Shown here: piece by piece, positions 30,544 through 40,011 of the stretch | How the letters are laid out: the number at the start of each line of letters is the position of its first letter | Numbering within the stretch: the first letter of the stretch is position 1 | The notes under the pieces: generated by a model | What the model saw: only the letters and a program-made list of their open reading frames with translations | Told to the model about the DNA's origin: nothing | Database searches by the model: none | Program-made: the position numbers and the translations under genes | NCBI RefSeq assembly: GCF_013214175.1 | Contig: NZ_JABSPA010000002.1 | Span: 1-64,000, forward strand | Source of the DNA: Colwellia sp. | Lineage (GTDB): Bacteria > Pseudomonadota > Gammaproteobacteria > Enterobacterales > Alteromonadaceae | DNA length: 64,000 nucleotides | Direction of reading: 5' to 3'

Positions 30544-31677
30544 CTACTCAATCATTACTGAATTATTCACAGGTAATATAACACCATGTTTCACGTGAAA
30601 CATATGATAATTATTATTGTCGCTACCCTTATTATTAATAACACTAAGGTCATTTATAAAAGGTTGTAGCACACTTTCCTCTATTGCCGTGATTACCACT
30701 TGGCAATCTAATTTACTCGTTGCATTTGATAAAGCATGCCTTGAATTACTATCTAACTCAGCACCTATATCATCAATAAGTAAAATTGGTTTTACTCGCT
30801 TAACTCTTGCAATCAATTTAGCTTGTGCAAATGTTAATGCCAATAAAAACAACTTTTGTTGCCCTCTTGAAAGCTGGCTTTCTAACGGCTGCTTTGCAAT
30901 GAGGAATTTCACATCAAATTTATGTGCACCATATAAGGTGTAACCGTAAGCTTGCTCTCTTTCATGACTATCATGAAGAGCTTCAAGCAAAGACTTTTTT
31001 TGTGGCCAGCCCTGTAAATACTGTACAGTCACTTTATCAGCTATATTAGGTAATAAGATAGCCAACCAATAAGGTAGCTCTGCAATTAAACCTGCTACAT
31101 AATGTGATCTTATCTGGGCAACATTTTCCGACAACTGACAAAAAATATTTGTCCAGTAATCTAAGGTGGAATCATCTAAGTGATTTCTAAGACAAGCATT
31201 TCTCTGCTTAAGCACTCGGTTAAATTCACGCCACTGTTTGGAAAAGTCATGTTTCACGTGAAACATACCTAAATCAATAAAGCGTCGACGTTCTTTTGGC
31301 CCACCAAAAAAAAGCTTAAAACTTTCTGGGGTAACTATTTGTACTGCGATATTTTTGGCTAGCTCAGATAATCTAGCATGTCGCTCACCGTTAATCTTTA
31401 TTAACGTAAGACCTGAATCTATATTTTTACTAAGACCAAGTTGTAAATCATTATCGTCTTTAATACTAACAACAAAGTTATCGCTCTCGTAACTTGCTAG
31501 ATGCTCAAGTTTAGTGGTTCGAAAAGACTTTCCGTGACCAATAAAAAAGATAGCTTCTAGTAAGCTACTTTTACCACTACCATTATCTCCAACAAAGAAA
31601 TTAAGCTTAGGATGAAGATCTATAGCTACCGATGATAAATTCCTAAAATTATAAGTCGTAAGTTTGGCAACACTCAT
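30544..31677 (-). CDS. recF: DNA replication and repair protein RecF
   Basis: SMC-like ATPase that helps load RecA at gaps and stalled forks. Walker A is GDNGSGKS (30-37), the signature region contains LSRGQQKLFLLAL, and Walker B is PILLIDDIGAELDS. At 377 residues it is about 20 longer than E. coli RecF (357). The coding sequence holds two perfect parS palindromes, each translated as MFHVKH: one near residues 138-143, inside the conserved FIDLGMFH region, and one near 359-364, in the C-terminal extension. dnaN lies 27 bases upstream and gyrB 9 bases downstream. Confidence 0.97.
   Translation of the reverse strand: MSVAKLTTYNFRNLSSVAIDLHPKLNFFVGDNGSGKSSLLEAIFFIGHGKSFRTTKLEHLASYESDNFVVSIKDDNDLQLGLSKNIDSGLTLIKINGERHARLSELAKNIAVQIVTPESFKLFFGGPKERRRFIDLGMFHVKHDFSKQWREFNRVLKQRNACLRNHLDDSTLDYWTNIFCQLSENVAQIRSHYVAGLIAELPYWLAILLPNIADKVTVQYLQGWPQKKSLLEALHDSHEREQAYGYTLYGAHKFDVKFLIAKQPLESQLSRGQQKLFLLALTFAQAKLIARVKRVKPILLIDDIGAELDSNSRHALSNATSKLDCQVVITAIEESVLQPFINDLSVINNKGSDNNNYHMFHVKHGVILPVNNSVMIE
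30587..30602. other. parS: parS centromere site (copy 1, 3' end of recF)
   Basis: A perfect 16-bp palindrome, TGTTTCACGTGAAACA, the canonical binding site of chromosomal ParB. It lies in the last 60 bases of recF. The parA and parB genes are present at 43.1-44.8 kb, so cognate binding is very likely. It is about 9.5 kb from oriC. Confidence 0.93.
31250..31265. other. parS: parS centromere site (copy 2, within recF)
   Basis: A second perfect copy of the 16-bp palindrome, 663 bases from the first, in the middle of recF. Two identical parS sites at this distance would form one ParB nucleation region. It is within the conserved RecF segment that reads MFHVKH. Confidence 0.93.
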
Positions 31678-31704
31678 CAGTAGATATAATAACTTTATTG
31701 AAAA

Positions 31705-32808
31705 CTATAAACGCATCGGCATAACGACGTAAAGCGCTTCGCCATTATTACTACCTTCGATAACAACACTACTATTAGCATCAGCCAAAGTAAATTTAAC
31801 TTGCTCATCTTTAATAGCGCTCAATACATCAAGTACATAACTTACGTTAAAACCGATTTCTAAATCACCGTATGGGAAATGGATTTCAATTTCTTCTTCC
31901 GCTTGTTCTTGCTCAGGATTATTCGCTGTTATTTTTAAATTTGATTCAGAGAAATTTAGACGTACACCTTTAAATTTTTCATTCGATAATATTGATGCAC
32001 GTGAAAGTACCTGACGTAACGCATCCTTATTAGTTTCAAAAACCTTATCACCATTACGAGGTAATACACGACGATAATCAGGAAAACGACCATCGACTAA
32101 TTTGCTGGTAAAAGAAAATTCAGTATCAATAATACGTATATGGTTAGTGCCTAAGAATATTTTTACTGACTCATCAACCGGAGCGAGTAAACGAATAATC
32201 TCTAAAATACCTTTACGCGGCACGATAACTTGTCTGGCCGGTAAAGCGAGCGTGTCGTTTGAAATTTTACAGATAGCCAGACGATGACCGTCGGTAGCCA
32301 CTGAACGAATTTCATTGCCTTCACATTCAATGGACATACCATTCAAATAGTAACGCACATCTTGGTTGGCCATGGAGAAATGTGTACTTTCAATTAGGCG
32401 TAAAAATTCAGACTTTAACAGCTTAAATTCAACATCGCCCTGCCATTCCTCTATATTAGGAAAGTCGACCGCTGGTAACGTTGACAACGAATAACGACTA
32501 CGACCAGACGATAACTTTATCGTTTCATCAATGGACTCAAAAGAAATTAATGAGTTATCAGGTAAACTTTTACAGATATCTAATAATTTCCGGGCAGGAA
32601 TAGTAAGTTTGCCATCATCACCTTGATTATCAACATTTGCATAAGCAACCATTTCTAACTCTAAGTCTGTCGCTGTCAGAGTAAGTGATTGACCACTTAT
32701 TTCAAAAAGTATATTACTTAGAATGGGTAAAGTGCTTTTTCGCTCTACGGCACCAGAAACCAATAATAATGGTTTAAGTAATAATTCCCTATTCAATGAA
32801 AACTTCAT
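31705..32808 (-). CDS. dnaN: DNA polymerase III beta subunit (sliding clamp)
   Basis: Ring-shaped processivity factor that tethers DNA polymerase III. The 367 residues (E. coli 366) begin MKFSLNRELLLKPLLLVSGAVERK and end in YVVMPMRL, both highly conserved. The three-domain clamp pattern, with LTATDLELEMVAYA and VATDGHRLAI, is intact. It lies between dnaA (44 bases) and recF. Confidence 0.98.
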   Translation of the reverse strand: MKFSLNRELLLKPLLLVSGAVERKSTLPILSNILFEISGQSLTLTATDLELEMVAYANVDNQGDDGKLTIPARKLLDICKSLPDNSLISFESIDETIKLSSGRSRYSLSTLPAVDFPNIEEWQGDVEFKLLKSEFLRLIESTHFSMANQDVRYYLNGMSIECEGNEIRSVATDGHRLAICKISNDTLALPARQVIVPRKGILEIIRLLAPVDESVKIFLGTNHIRIIDTEFSFTSKLVDGRFPDYRRVLPRNGDKVFETNKDALRQVLSRASILSNEKFKGVRLNFSESNLKITANNPEQEQAEEEIEIHFPYGDLEIGFNVSYVLDVLSAIKDEQVKFTLADANSSVVIEGSNNGEALYVVMPMRL

Positions 32809-32852
32809 TTTGTTACCTGCTTAAATGCTAGTATTTTTATTTTATACAAAGG

Positions 32853-34226
32853 TTAAGACGAAAGTGTTCTGATCAAATTAGAATAATCTTCTTTAATATC
32901 ATGCGTTTCTTCGCGTAAAGATTTAACTTTTCGACAAGCATGTAAAACAGTTGTGTGATCTCGGCCACCAAAAGCATCACCAATTTCAGGTAAACTATGA
33001 TTAGTTAATTCCTTAGATAATGCCATGGCAATTTGGCGAGGTCGAGCAACTGAACGATTTCGTCGTTTTGATAACAGATCCGCTATTTTAATTTTATAAT
33101 ATTCAGCAACTGTGCGTTGGATATTATCGATAGTCACTAATTTATCTTGTAGTGCTAATAAATCACGTAATGCTTCACGGACGAAATCGATAGTAATAGC
33201 ACGCCCAGTGAAATTCGCGTTCGCAATAACACGATTTAATGCCCCTTCCAATTCTCGGACATTAGAGCGTAAGCGTTTAGCGATGAAAAAAGCAACTTCA
33301 TCTGCTAGATTGATTTGGCTCTCTTGCGCCTTACGTTTTAAAATAGCAACACGCGTTTCAAGCTCTGGAGGTTCAATGGCTAATGTTAAGCCCCAGCCAA
33401 AACGAGATTTCAACCTGTCATCAACACCATTAATTTCTTTTGGATAACGGTCACTAGTTAAAATAACCTGTTGATTTCCCTCAAGTAAAGCATTAAAAGT
33501 ATGAAAAAACTCTTCCTGGGTTCGCTCTTTACCAGCAAAAAATTGAATATCGTCAATGAGTAATGCATCAACAGATCGGTAGTATTGTTTGAATTTTTCC
33601 ATAGCATTATTTTGTAATGCTCTAACCATATCTTGGACAAAACGTTCTGAATGCATATAAGCAATTTTAGCATTGGGATTTTTAAGTAAAATACCGTTGC
33701 CAACTGCGTGTAATAAATGTGTTTTACCTAAGCCGGTACCACCATATATAAATAAAGGGTTGTAGGCCGTGCCAGGATTATCTGCAACTTGCGAGGCCGC
33801 AGCACGAGCAAGTTGATTCGATTTACCTTCAACAAAATTATCAAAAGTGTAATTTAATCGAATATTGGTTTTTTTAGGTATATTACTTTCAGGCTCTGCA
33901 ACTTGAGGAGCAAGAATAGATTTAGCAAACAGACTTTCGTTACCCGTAGTTCTTGCGGCTATAGAAATATTATTAACAACCGGTTTACTGCCAACATCAA
34001 AACGCAGCAATAATGGATTATTAGCTTCATTAATGGTGAGAAGTTCATTAATTCGATTGACGTATTTATCTCTAACCCAGTCAAGAACAAAACGGTTTGG
34101 TGCATATAAAGTCATAACATTGTCATTAACAACGCATTGCAAGGGCCGGATCCACATGCTGAATTGCTGAGCAGGCAATTCTTCTTGCAGAACAGAGAGG
34201 CATCGTTGCCAAGGGGAATGATCCAA
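32853..34226 (-). CDS. dnaA: Chromosomal replication initiator protein DnaA
   Basis: AAA+ ATPase that binds DnaA boxes and melts oriC. Domain I is W6-rich ([26 protein letters not shown]), domain II is the weakly conserved stretch at about 85-122, domain III has Walker A GGTGLGKT (162-169) and Walker [10 protein letters not shown], and domain IV carries the DNA-binding signature [16 protein letters not shown]. Length 457 (E. coli 467). The start is TTG with TGGAG six or seven bases upstream, a weak start that may limit the amount of protein. A perfect DnaA box lies 57-65 bases upstream of the gene, suggesting autoregulation. Confidence 0.98.
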   Translation of the reverse strand: MDHSPWQRCLSVLQEELPAQQFSMWIRPLQCVVNDNVMTLYAPNRFVLDWVRDKYVNRINELLTINEANNPLLLRFDVGSKPVVNNISIAARTTGNESLFAKSILAPQVAEPESNIPKKTNIRLNYTFDNFVEGKSNQLARAAASQVADNPGTAYNPLFIYGGTGLGKTHLLHAVGNGILLKNPNAKIAYMHSERFVQDMVRALQNNAMEKFKQYYRSVDALLIDDIQFFAGKERTQEEFFHTFNALLEGNQQVILTSDRYPKEINGVDDRLKSRFGWGLTLAIEPPELETRVAILKRKAQESQINLADEVAFFIAKRLRSNVRELEGALNRVIANANFTGRAITIDFVREALRDLLALQDKLVTIDNIQRTVAEYYKIKIADLLSKRRNRSVARPRQIAMALSKELTNHSLPEIGDAFGGRDHTTVLHACRKVKSLREETHDIKEDYSNLIRTLSS

Positions 34227-34282
34227 CCAAAACTCCAGTAGTTACTAGGTAATTATTTTTCTGAGGGCTATTATCTATTGAG

Positions 34283-34291
34283 TTATCCACA
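34283..34291 (+). promoter_or_regulatory. DnaA box in the dnaA promoter region
   Basis: TTATCCACA, the high-affinity DnaA box, lies between the predicted dnaA -10 (TAGAAT on the minus strand, 34314-34319) and the start codon. A weaker site (one mismatch) is at 34478-34486. DnaA autoregulation through such a box is known in E. coli; here it is inferred from position. Confidence 0.65.
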
Positions 34292-34313
34292 AGTGCAATA
34301 TTGACTTTTAACT

Positions 34314-34319
34314 ATTCTA
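34314..34319 (-). promoter_or_regulatory. Predicted dnaA promoter -10 box
   Basis: The minus strand reads TAGAAT about 88 bases before the dnaA start; no good -35 accompanies it. Of the 443-base dnaA-rpmH gap, this, the DnaA boxes and the rpmH promoter are the only signals I can name. Confidence 0.35.
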
Positions 34320-34566
34320 CACTTTTTTCATTCATCTACAGCTAACACACTGTTAATATGACGTATAACGCAACATTACCAACAAAAAAAACTCTGCTTT
34401 TTATTGGTGATTTTCTCTTTAAATGAGCATTTAACAGAATTAGTTATTCAGATGGCTAAACTGCAATGTGATAAAACTGTGAATATAATTGCCAATAGCA
34501 ATAAAGATCACGATGATCCTCTAGTTTAAAACCAATGATCATTATGAAAACAGCTCACATAAATGA

Positions 34567-34595
34567 TTGACAATTGCTCTATTAAGCTTTACTAT
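34567..34595 (+). promoter_or_regulatory. rpmH operon promoter
   Basis: A perfect -35 TTGACA (34567-34572), a 17-bp spacer and TACTAT (34590-34595) lie about 70 bases before rpmH. This is the best sigma-70 promoter in the divergent dnaA-rpmH region. Confidence 0.75.
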
Positions 34596-34669
34596 TCTGC
34601 CTCTTTTTTTAGACCAGTGTGCTCAAAAGGCTTTTTCGCCAGGGCAACAACAACCGACGGATTAGCGTA

Positions 34670-34804
34670 ATGAAAAGAACATTTCAACCTAGCATACTCA
34701 AGCGTAAGCGTAACCACGGATTCCGTGCTCGCATGGCAACTAAAAACGGCCGTGCTGTAATAGCTCGTCGCCGTGCCAAAGGCCGTGCAAGCCTTAGCGC
34801 ATAA
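34670..34804 (+). CDS. rpmH: 50S ribosomal protein L34
   Basis: Very basic 44-residue protein with the invariant L34 sequence: [26 protein letters not shown] and RRRAKGRA. The ATG at 34670 gives the exact family length; the open frame before it does not belong to the gene. It begins the rpmH-rnpA-yidD-yidC-mnmE series, divergent from dnaA as in E. coli. Confidence 0.98.
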   Translation: MKRTFQPSILKRKRNHGFRARMATKNGRAVIARRRAKGRASLSA

Positions 34805-34847
34805 TATCAAACCTTGTTTACAATTTTTGATATAAGGTAGTCAGACT

Positions 34848-35234
34848 ATGGCTACTTACAAATTTAATCGGGAGTCACGTTTGTTGACTCCCGGTCATTT
34901 TCAGACAGTTTTTTCTAAACCTGTCCGTTTTGGCTCTCGCCACTTTACTTTATTAGTAACACTAAAACCTCATACTCTCGTCTCTGATAAAAATAATTCA
35001 GTTGCCAAAAACCGTTTAGGCTTAGCTATTGCCAAAAAACGCGTAAAACTTGCTGTACAACGAAATCGCATAAAAAGGCAAATCAGAGAAAGCTTCCGTC
35101 TTAATCAACATGATTTACCTGCTATCGATATAGTCGTTATGGTAAAGTCAGGCATTGATCAACTTGATAACAATACGATAAATCAAGAATTAGAGAAGAT
35201 ATGGCGAAAAATAATTCAACGCCACAAAAGCTAG
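34848..35234 (+). CDS. rnpA: Ribonuclease P protein component
   Basis: Protein subunit of RNase P, which matures the 5' ends of tRNAs. The conserved RNR motif is present in [21 protein letters not shown], and the N-terminal [10 protein letters not shown] region is typical. Length 128. The gene starts 43 bases after rpmH and its 3' end overlaps yidD by 34 bases. Confidence 0.96.
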   Translation: MATYKFNRESRLLTPGHFQTVFSKPVRFGSRHFTLLVTLKPHTLVSDKNNSVAKNRLGLAIAKKRVKLAVQRNRIKRQIRESFRLNQHDLPAIDIVVMVKSGIDQLDNNTINQELEKIWRKIIQRHKS

Positions 35235-35449
35235 TAATTACCGGAATAAAAGGCTATCAACGCTTTATTAGCCCGTTACTAGGTCCTAATTGTCGATTCA
35301 CTCCAAGCTGCTCTGCCTACGCTACTGAAGCAATTAATCGCTTTGGTGTGATAAAAGGTGGTTGGTTAGCAAGCAAACGTATATTAAGATGTCATCCGCT
35401 CAATGAAGGCGGCGAAGATCCTGTACCACTAGATAAAAAGAATAAATAG
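35201..35449 (+). CDS. yidD: Membrane protein insertion efficiency factor YidD
   Basis: A small (82 residues) membrane-associated protein that helps YidC insert membrane proteins. The family signature [18 protein letters not shown] with its conserved cysteines is intact, followed by [17 protein letters not shown]. The start ATG lies inside rnpA (34-base overlap), the usual arrangement, implying translational coupling. Confidence 0.95.
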   Translation: MAKNNSTPQKLVITGIKGYQRFISPLLGPNCRFTPSCSAYATEAINRFGVIKGGWLASKRILRCHPLNEGGEDPVPLDKKNK

Positions 35450-35468
35450 CCCGCTCGACTAAAAGAGT

Positions 35469-35499
35469 GTTGGTTATCAAGCTAACGTATATTAAAATG
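35469..35499 (+). repeat. 31-bp near-copy of an internal yidD segment
   Basis: This stretch downstream of yidD matches 35361-35391 inside yidD at 28 of 31 positions (GTTGGTTA.CAAGC.AACGTAT core). It looks like a short local duplication in the yidD-yidC gap. It is not part of an open frame that could be supported. Confidence 0.6.
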
Positions 35500-35570
35500 C
35501 CGCACACTTATCATATTTAATTTATGCAAGGGAAGTTCCCCTGCCATCACAAAGAAGAGAAGTAAATTTT

Positions 35571-37202
35571 ATGGAATCCCAACGCAGTCTACTTTTTATT
35601 GCGCTTATGGTTGTTACCTACTTACTGTTTAGTCAATGGCAGGAACAAAACGCCCCAATAGCTGCACCAACAAGTATTAGCCAAAATCAGTCTGGTCAAA
35701 ATGCTAACGCAGACTTCGTGCCTGAATCATCAGATGCACAAATAAGTTCTGTAAAATCAGGCGAGACTTCTGCCAAGTTAATCAATGTGACCACAGACAC
35801 ATTCAACTTAAAAATTAATAGTCAAGGTGGTGATATCGTAGAAGTAAAATTACTTAACTACGATACCGAGCAAGGCAATGGTATTCCCTTTACCGTTATG
35901 CAGAATGGCAATCAAAAATATATTGCTCAAAGTGGTTTAACCGGTGCTAATGGTATTGACCGTCTTATTAAAGGTCGCCCAATCTATACCACTGCGCAAA
36001 CCGATTATGAATTAATCAATGATAGCTTAATCATTGATTTAGTTTTTAACGATGTTAGCGGTATGACGGTAACTAAACGTTTTACCTTTAATAAAAATAG
36101 CTACAGCGTTAATGTTGAATACATCATCGATAACAACACAGCAAATAGTGTCTCGGTACAAATGTATGGTCAACTTAAACAATCTACCATGGTCGATACA
36201 GGTGGTGGCATGTTACCAACCTACCGTGGCGCTGCTTATTCAACCAGTGAAGAGCGTTACGAGAAATATGACTTTGATGATATTCAAGACGCTAACTTAA
36301 CTAAAGCAACGGTTGGCGGCTGGGTTGCTATGCTTGAACATTACTTCGTTTCTGCTTGGGTACCAAAGGCTGAAGAGAATAACCAAATTTATACCAGTTA
36401 CAGTAATAACTTTGAGGCGGTAATTGGCTTTAAAGCTCCAGCCGTTATTATTGATGCTGGTCAGCAAGGTTCAACTTCTGCAATATTTTATGTTGGCCCT
36501 AAAGATCAAGAAGTCCTAGAGAAAATAGCTGATAACTTAGACTTAACCATAGATTATGGTTTCTTATTTATGATCAGCCAACCATTATTCTGGTTACTAC
36601 TAACTATCCAAAGCTTTGTTACTAACTGGGGTGTGGCTATTATTATCATCACCTTAATTGTAAAAGGTGGTATGTACCCATTAACTAAAGCGCAATATAC
36701 CTCAATGGCTAAAATGCGTGATTTAGCACCAAAAATGGCGCAGCTAAAAGAACGTTTTGGCGATGACAGACAAAAGATGTCACAAGCCACCATGGAAATG
36801 TATCGTAAAGAGAAAGTGAATCCTGCAGGCGGTTGCTTACCATTATTACTGCAAATGCCAATTTTCTTAGCGCTTTACTGGGTATTCTTAGAAAGTGTTG
36901 AACTACGTCATGCGCCGTTCTTCTTCTGGATACAAGATTTATCAGCAATGGACCCTTACTTTGTATTACCAGTGCTAATGGGTGCAAGTATGTATGTTAT
37001 GCAAAAAATGCAGCCTATGACCATTCAAGACCCAATGCAGCAAAAAATCATGCAATACATGCCGGTAGTATTCTCAATCTTTATGGCTTGGTTCCCATCA
37101 GGTTTAGTACTTTATTGGTTAGTCAGTAACTTGATTTCAATTGCGCAAATGAAAATAATATTTGCTGGTATTGCCAAGAAAAAAGCAGAACAAGCTGCTT
37201 AA
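35571..37202 (+). CDS. yidC: Membrane protein insertase YidC
   Basis: Inserts and folds inner-membrane proteins, alone or with SecYEG. An N-terminal membrane anchor (about 6-20) is followed by a large periplasmic beta domain (about 40-340) and the conserved five-helix insertase core (from VTNWGVAIIIITLIVKGGMYPLTKAQY through CLPLLLQMPIFLALYWVF to the end). Length 543 against 548 in E. coli. It is the Gram-negative long form. A strong terminator follows. Confidence 0.97.
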   Translation: MESQRSLLFIALMVVTYLLFSQWQEQNAPIAAPTSISQNQSGQNANADFVPESSDAQISSVKSGETSAKLINVTTDTFNLKINSQGGDIVEVKLLNYDTEQGNGIPFTVMQNGNQKYIAQSGLTGANGIDRLIKGRPIYTTAQTDYELINDSLIIDLVFNDVSGMTVTKRFTFNKNSYSVNVEYIIDNNTANSVSVQMYGQLKQSTMVDTGGGMLPTYRGAAYSTSEERYEKYDFDDIQDANLTKATVGGWVAMLEHYFVSAWVPKAEENNQIYTSYSNNFEAVIGFKAPAVIIDAGQQGSTSAIFYVGPKDQEVLEKIADNLDLTIDYGFLFMISQPLFWLLLTIQSFVTNWGVAIIIITLIVKGGMYPLTKAQYTSMAKMRDLAPKMAQLKERFGDDRQKMSQATMEMYRKEKVNPAGGCLPLLLQMPIFLALYWVFLESVELRHAPFFFWIQDLSAMDPYFVLPVLMGASMYVMQKMQPMTIQDPMQQKIMQYMPVVFSIFMAWFPSGLVLYWLVSNLISIAQMKIIFAGIAKKKAEQAA

Positions 37203-37235
37203 CCTAGTATTTAGTTAACAAAATACTAATAAATA

Positions 37236-37270
37236 AAAAGGCGATTACTGTTTAACAGTAATCGCCTTTT
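37236..37270 (+). terminator. Rho-independent terminator of yidC
   Basis: A perfect 16-bp stem (37236-37251 with 37255-37270, core AAAAGGCGATTACTGT) with a three-base loop, followed by TTATTTT. It separates yidC from mnmE. Confidence 0.93.
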
Positions 37271-37384
37271 TTATTTTGGAGCATTAAAAACAATTGCCAC
37301 TCAGCAATAATTTAATGAAATTGGTATTAATTTTGAAATAAAGTAAAATACCAGTATTCAACAGCTCAAATTAATTACCTAGCC

Positions 37385-38800
37385 ATGACATCAATTTCTC
37401 ACACAACAACAATAGCCGCACAAGCAACCGCACCTGGCCGTGGTGGCGTAGGTATAATTAGAGTATCTGGGCCAGAAGCCAAAAATGTTGCGCAAGCTAT
37501 TTTAGGTAAAATACCTGAAGTAAGAAAAGCTGAATATCTATCTTTTTCAGATAGCGCATCAACAGATAAAGCACAAATATTAGACCAAGGTATCGCGATC
37601 TTTTTCAAAGCACCACATTCATTTACCGGCGAAGATGTTATTGAGTTTCAAGGTCATGGTGGTCCGGTTATATTAGATATGCTACTTAAAGCAATTCTTG
37701 CGCTACCGAAGGTCATTATGGCTAAACCTGGAGAGTTCAGCGAACAAGCTTTTTTGAATGACAAACTTGATTTAACCCAAGCAGAAGCCATCGCTGATTT
37801 AATTAACTCTAGTTCTGAGCAAGCAGCTCGCTCTGCCCTACACTCTTTACAAGGTGATTTTTCAAAACTAGTGCATGAAATGGTCGAAAATATTATTCAC
37901 CTACGCATGTATGTAGAAGCCGCCATAGACTTCCCAGAAGAAGAAATTGACTTTCTTGCCGATAAAAAAATAGTCACTGACTTAAAAGCTATTATCAGCA
38001 AGGTAGAAGATGTTCGTAAGCAAGCACAACAAGGCAGTATTATTCGTGAGGGTATGCGCGTAGTGATTGCCGGTCGTCCAAATGCCGGTAAATCAAGTTT
38101 ACTAAATTCCTTAAGTGGTAAACAAACGGCGATAGTTACCGATATTGCCGGTACTACCCGTGATGTATTGGCCGAACAAATTCATATTGATGGCATGCCA
38201 TTACATATTATTGATACCGCAGGATTACGAGACAGTGATGATGTGGTTGAGAAAATAGGCATTGAACGTGCTTGGCAAGAAATAGAAAAAGCTGATCGCG
38301 TGTTATTAATGGTTGATGCTAGTGAAGATCACAGTGTCTTAGAAGATGAACAAGATATAAAAGATTACTATCCTGAGTTTTTTGCCAAACTACCGGAAAA
38401 CATGGGTCTTACACTGATAAGAAATAAAGCCGACGTGAATAATGCTAAAACAGGTTTTAGCGATTTTACCGATACCGATGGCACGCAGCACGCCATCATT
38501 ACCTTATCAGCTAAAACTGGTGATGGCGTTAACAGCCTAAAAGAGCACTTAAAAACCATTATGGGTTACCAAGGTAGTACTGAAGGCGGCTTTATGGCAA
38601 GAAGACGCCATTTAGTTGCGCTAGAGAATACTCATCAACATTTACTAATAGGACTTGAGCAACTTGAATCTTACGTCGCCGGTGAGATATTGGCTGAAGA
38701 GTTACGTATTTGTCAGCAAGAGTTAGATCAAATCACTGGTGAATTCACTAGTGATGATTTGCTAGGTAAAATATTCAGCTCTTTTTGTATTGGTAAATAA
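37385..38800 (+). CDS. mnmE: tRNA uridine-5-carboxymethylaminomethyl synthesis GTPase MnmE
   Basis: Together with MnmG it installs the cmnm5 group at the wobble uridine of several tRNAs. The N-terminal folate-binding domain ([23 protein letters not shown]) precedes the G domain with GRPNAGKS (230-237), DTAGLRD and NKAD. The C terminus ends FCIGK with the conserved catalytic cysteine (C468). Length 471 against 454 in E. coli. Its partner mnmG lies just across oriC. Confidence 0.97.
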   Translation: MTSISHTTTIAAQATAPGRGGVGIIRVSGPEAKNVAQAILGKIPEVRKAEYLSFSDSASTDKAQILDQGIAIFFKAPHSFTGEDVIEFQGHGGPVILDMLLKAILALPKVIMAKPGEFSEQAFLNDKLDLTQAEAIADLINSSSEQAARSALHSLQGDFSKLVHEMVENIIHLRMYVEAAIDFPEEEIDFLADKKIVTDLKAIISKVEDVRKQAQQGSIIREGMRVVIAGRPNAGKSSLLNSLSGKQTAIVTDIAGTTRDVLAEQIHIDGMPLHIIDTAGLRDSDDVVEKIGIERAWQEIEKADRVLLMVDASEDHSVLEDEQDIKDYYPEFFAKLPENMGLTLIRNKADVNNAKTGFSDFTDTDGTQHAIITLSAKTGDGVNSLKEHLKTIMGYQGSTEGGFMARRRHLVALENTHQHLLIGLEQLESYVAGEILAEELRICQQELDQITGEFTSDDLLGKIFSSFCIGK

Positions 38801-38815
38801 CGGACTTATTTTTTT

Positions 38816-38847
38816 AGTAGTAAAGGTATTAATTTACCTCTACTACT
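38816..38847 (+). terminator. Hairpin after mnmE (weak terminator candidate)
   Basis: A 13-bp stem with one mismatch (38816-38828 with 38835-38847) lies 15 bases after the mnmE stop. There is a T-run before it but none after, so it is weak support for termination. Confidence 0.35.
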
Positions 38848-38957
38848 GCTCTCTCGACTACTAACGCAACTCAATCCCCCGGTTCTCACTGACTAACTAA
38901 TTACTGTTAGTTATGGCAAAATATCTATCCGTCCAGCAATAAACCGTCCGTTATTTA

Positions 38958-39154
38958 TACCAATTCCAATAAGTTTCTTCCCATTCAGCGAGCTTTAAAA
39001 GGCTTAGAGGCAATGCATTGATTGAAGATAATGATTATTCAGGAGAATAAGCTCAGGATAATATGCTCCTGCATTGTCTATAAGCTACTTCCTGTACCGT
39101 CTGCATTCTCTATTAAGCTGCATCCATACAGCGTCCTTATCAAAATCAATAACG
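38958..39154 (+). repeat. Dispersed intergenic repeat, long copy
   Basis: Bases 38958-39040 align without gaps to 44874-44956 (about 80% identical, including TTAAAAGGCTTAGAGG-like and CAGCGA blocks). Further on, TCAAAATCAATAACG (39140-39154) recurs at 44962-44976. The long copy carries about 100 extra bases between the two blocks, including a CAGGAG...CTCCTG inverted repeat. A 65-codon frame inside is probably not a gene. The rest of the 710-base mnmE-mioC gap holds a near-consensus DnaA box (TTATTCACG, 39303-39311) and no gene. Confidence 0.7.
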
Positions 39155-39510
39155 CAGTTTGTAAGCCTTTACCTTTTATTAGGTCTTTGTCCTTTGGGAG
39201 CTTACCTGCGTCTCGATAACTGCACATAATTTCTTTCATATATAATAATTATATAGTCCGTATTATCGCTATTGAAGCCCTTAATAATAATGATTTATAC
39301 CGTTATTCACGGCCTTTTTGACAGTCATAACGGGTTATAACAGCCTATAGCACACTAAAAAATGCACAAAATAGCGGTTTAAGTGCCCTATTTCCCCTCC
39401 AATTTAAGCTTATCTATACATTGATTATTGTTTATCTGTGCTGAAGTAATACAATAACTGCCTATATATTATCGCTAAAAATAGCCCCGTTTTATTAAAA
39501 AGAGACCCCT

Positions 39511-40008
39511 ATGAGCTCAATTCAAATCATTGTTGGCAGTATGCTTGGTGGCACAGAATATGTTGCTGAAGCCTGTGAAGAAACCCTAAATGATCTTGAT
39601 CATAAGGTTGATATTCACCTTAAACCTGATCTTAAAAGCATCCTCAATAATACTTTCCCGAGCATTAACGAACAAAAAAAACACAGTAATTCCGACAAAA
39701 ACCCTCTTTGGATCATTTGTACCTCTACACATGGTGCCGGTGACTACCCTGACAACATCATGCAATTTGTCAGTGATCTAAGTAATTGTGAACAAGATCT
39801 ATCCACGGTTAGTTTTTTAATCATAGGGATCGGAGATTCTAGTTATGATACTTTTTGCAAAGCAGCTAAAGAATTATCAAAACTAATGATTTCAAAGGGT
39901 TGTGTTGAGATAGTGCCTATTAAAACCTTTGATATGTCAGAAGACATTGATCCAGAAGATCTAGCACAGCAGTGGATCAGTACAAATATAGATCTACTTT
40001 CGATCTAG
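39511..40008 (+). CDS. mioC: Flavodoxin-like protein MioC
   Basis: FMN-binding flavodoxin-fold protein; E. coli MioC is linked to biotin synthesis and its transcription affects the adjacent origin. FMN-contact regions GSMLGGTEYVAE (8-19) and TSTHGAGDYPDN and GIGDSSYDTFC match. At 165 residues it is longer than E. coli (147), with a lysine/asparagine-rich insertion near 52-64. The gene reads toward oriC, as in E. coli. Its coding sequence contains 12 GATC sites in 498 bases, far more than expected. Confidence 0.92.
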   Translation: MSSIQIIVGSMLGGTEYVAEACEETLNDLDHKVDIHLKPDLKSILNNTFPSINEQKKHSNSDKNPLWIICTSTHGAGDYPDNIMQFVSDLSNCEQDLSTVSFLIIGIGDSSYDTFCKAAKELSKLMISKGCVEIVPIKTFDMSEDIDPEDLAQQWISTNIDLLSI

Positions 40009-40011
40009 CAC

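Noticed and set aside
31994..32009. Third parS-like sequence in dnaN (TGATGCACGTGAAAGT)
   Set aside because: Four mismatches to the palindrome; too degenerate to call.
39020..39040. Fur-box-like GATAATGATTATTC
   Set aside because: Part of the repeat sequence and not placed before a gene; AT-rich chance match likely.
39022..39219. 65-codon open frame between mnmE and mioC
   Set aside because: Lies within the dispersed repeat; low-complexity translation without family resemblance or a clear ribosome site.
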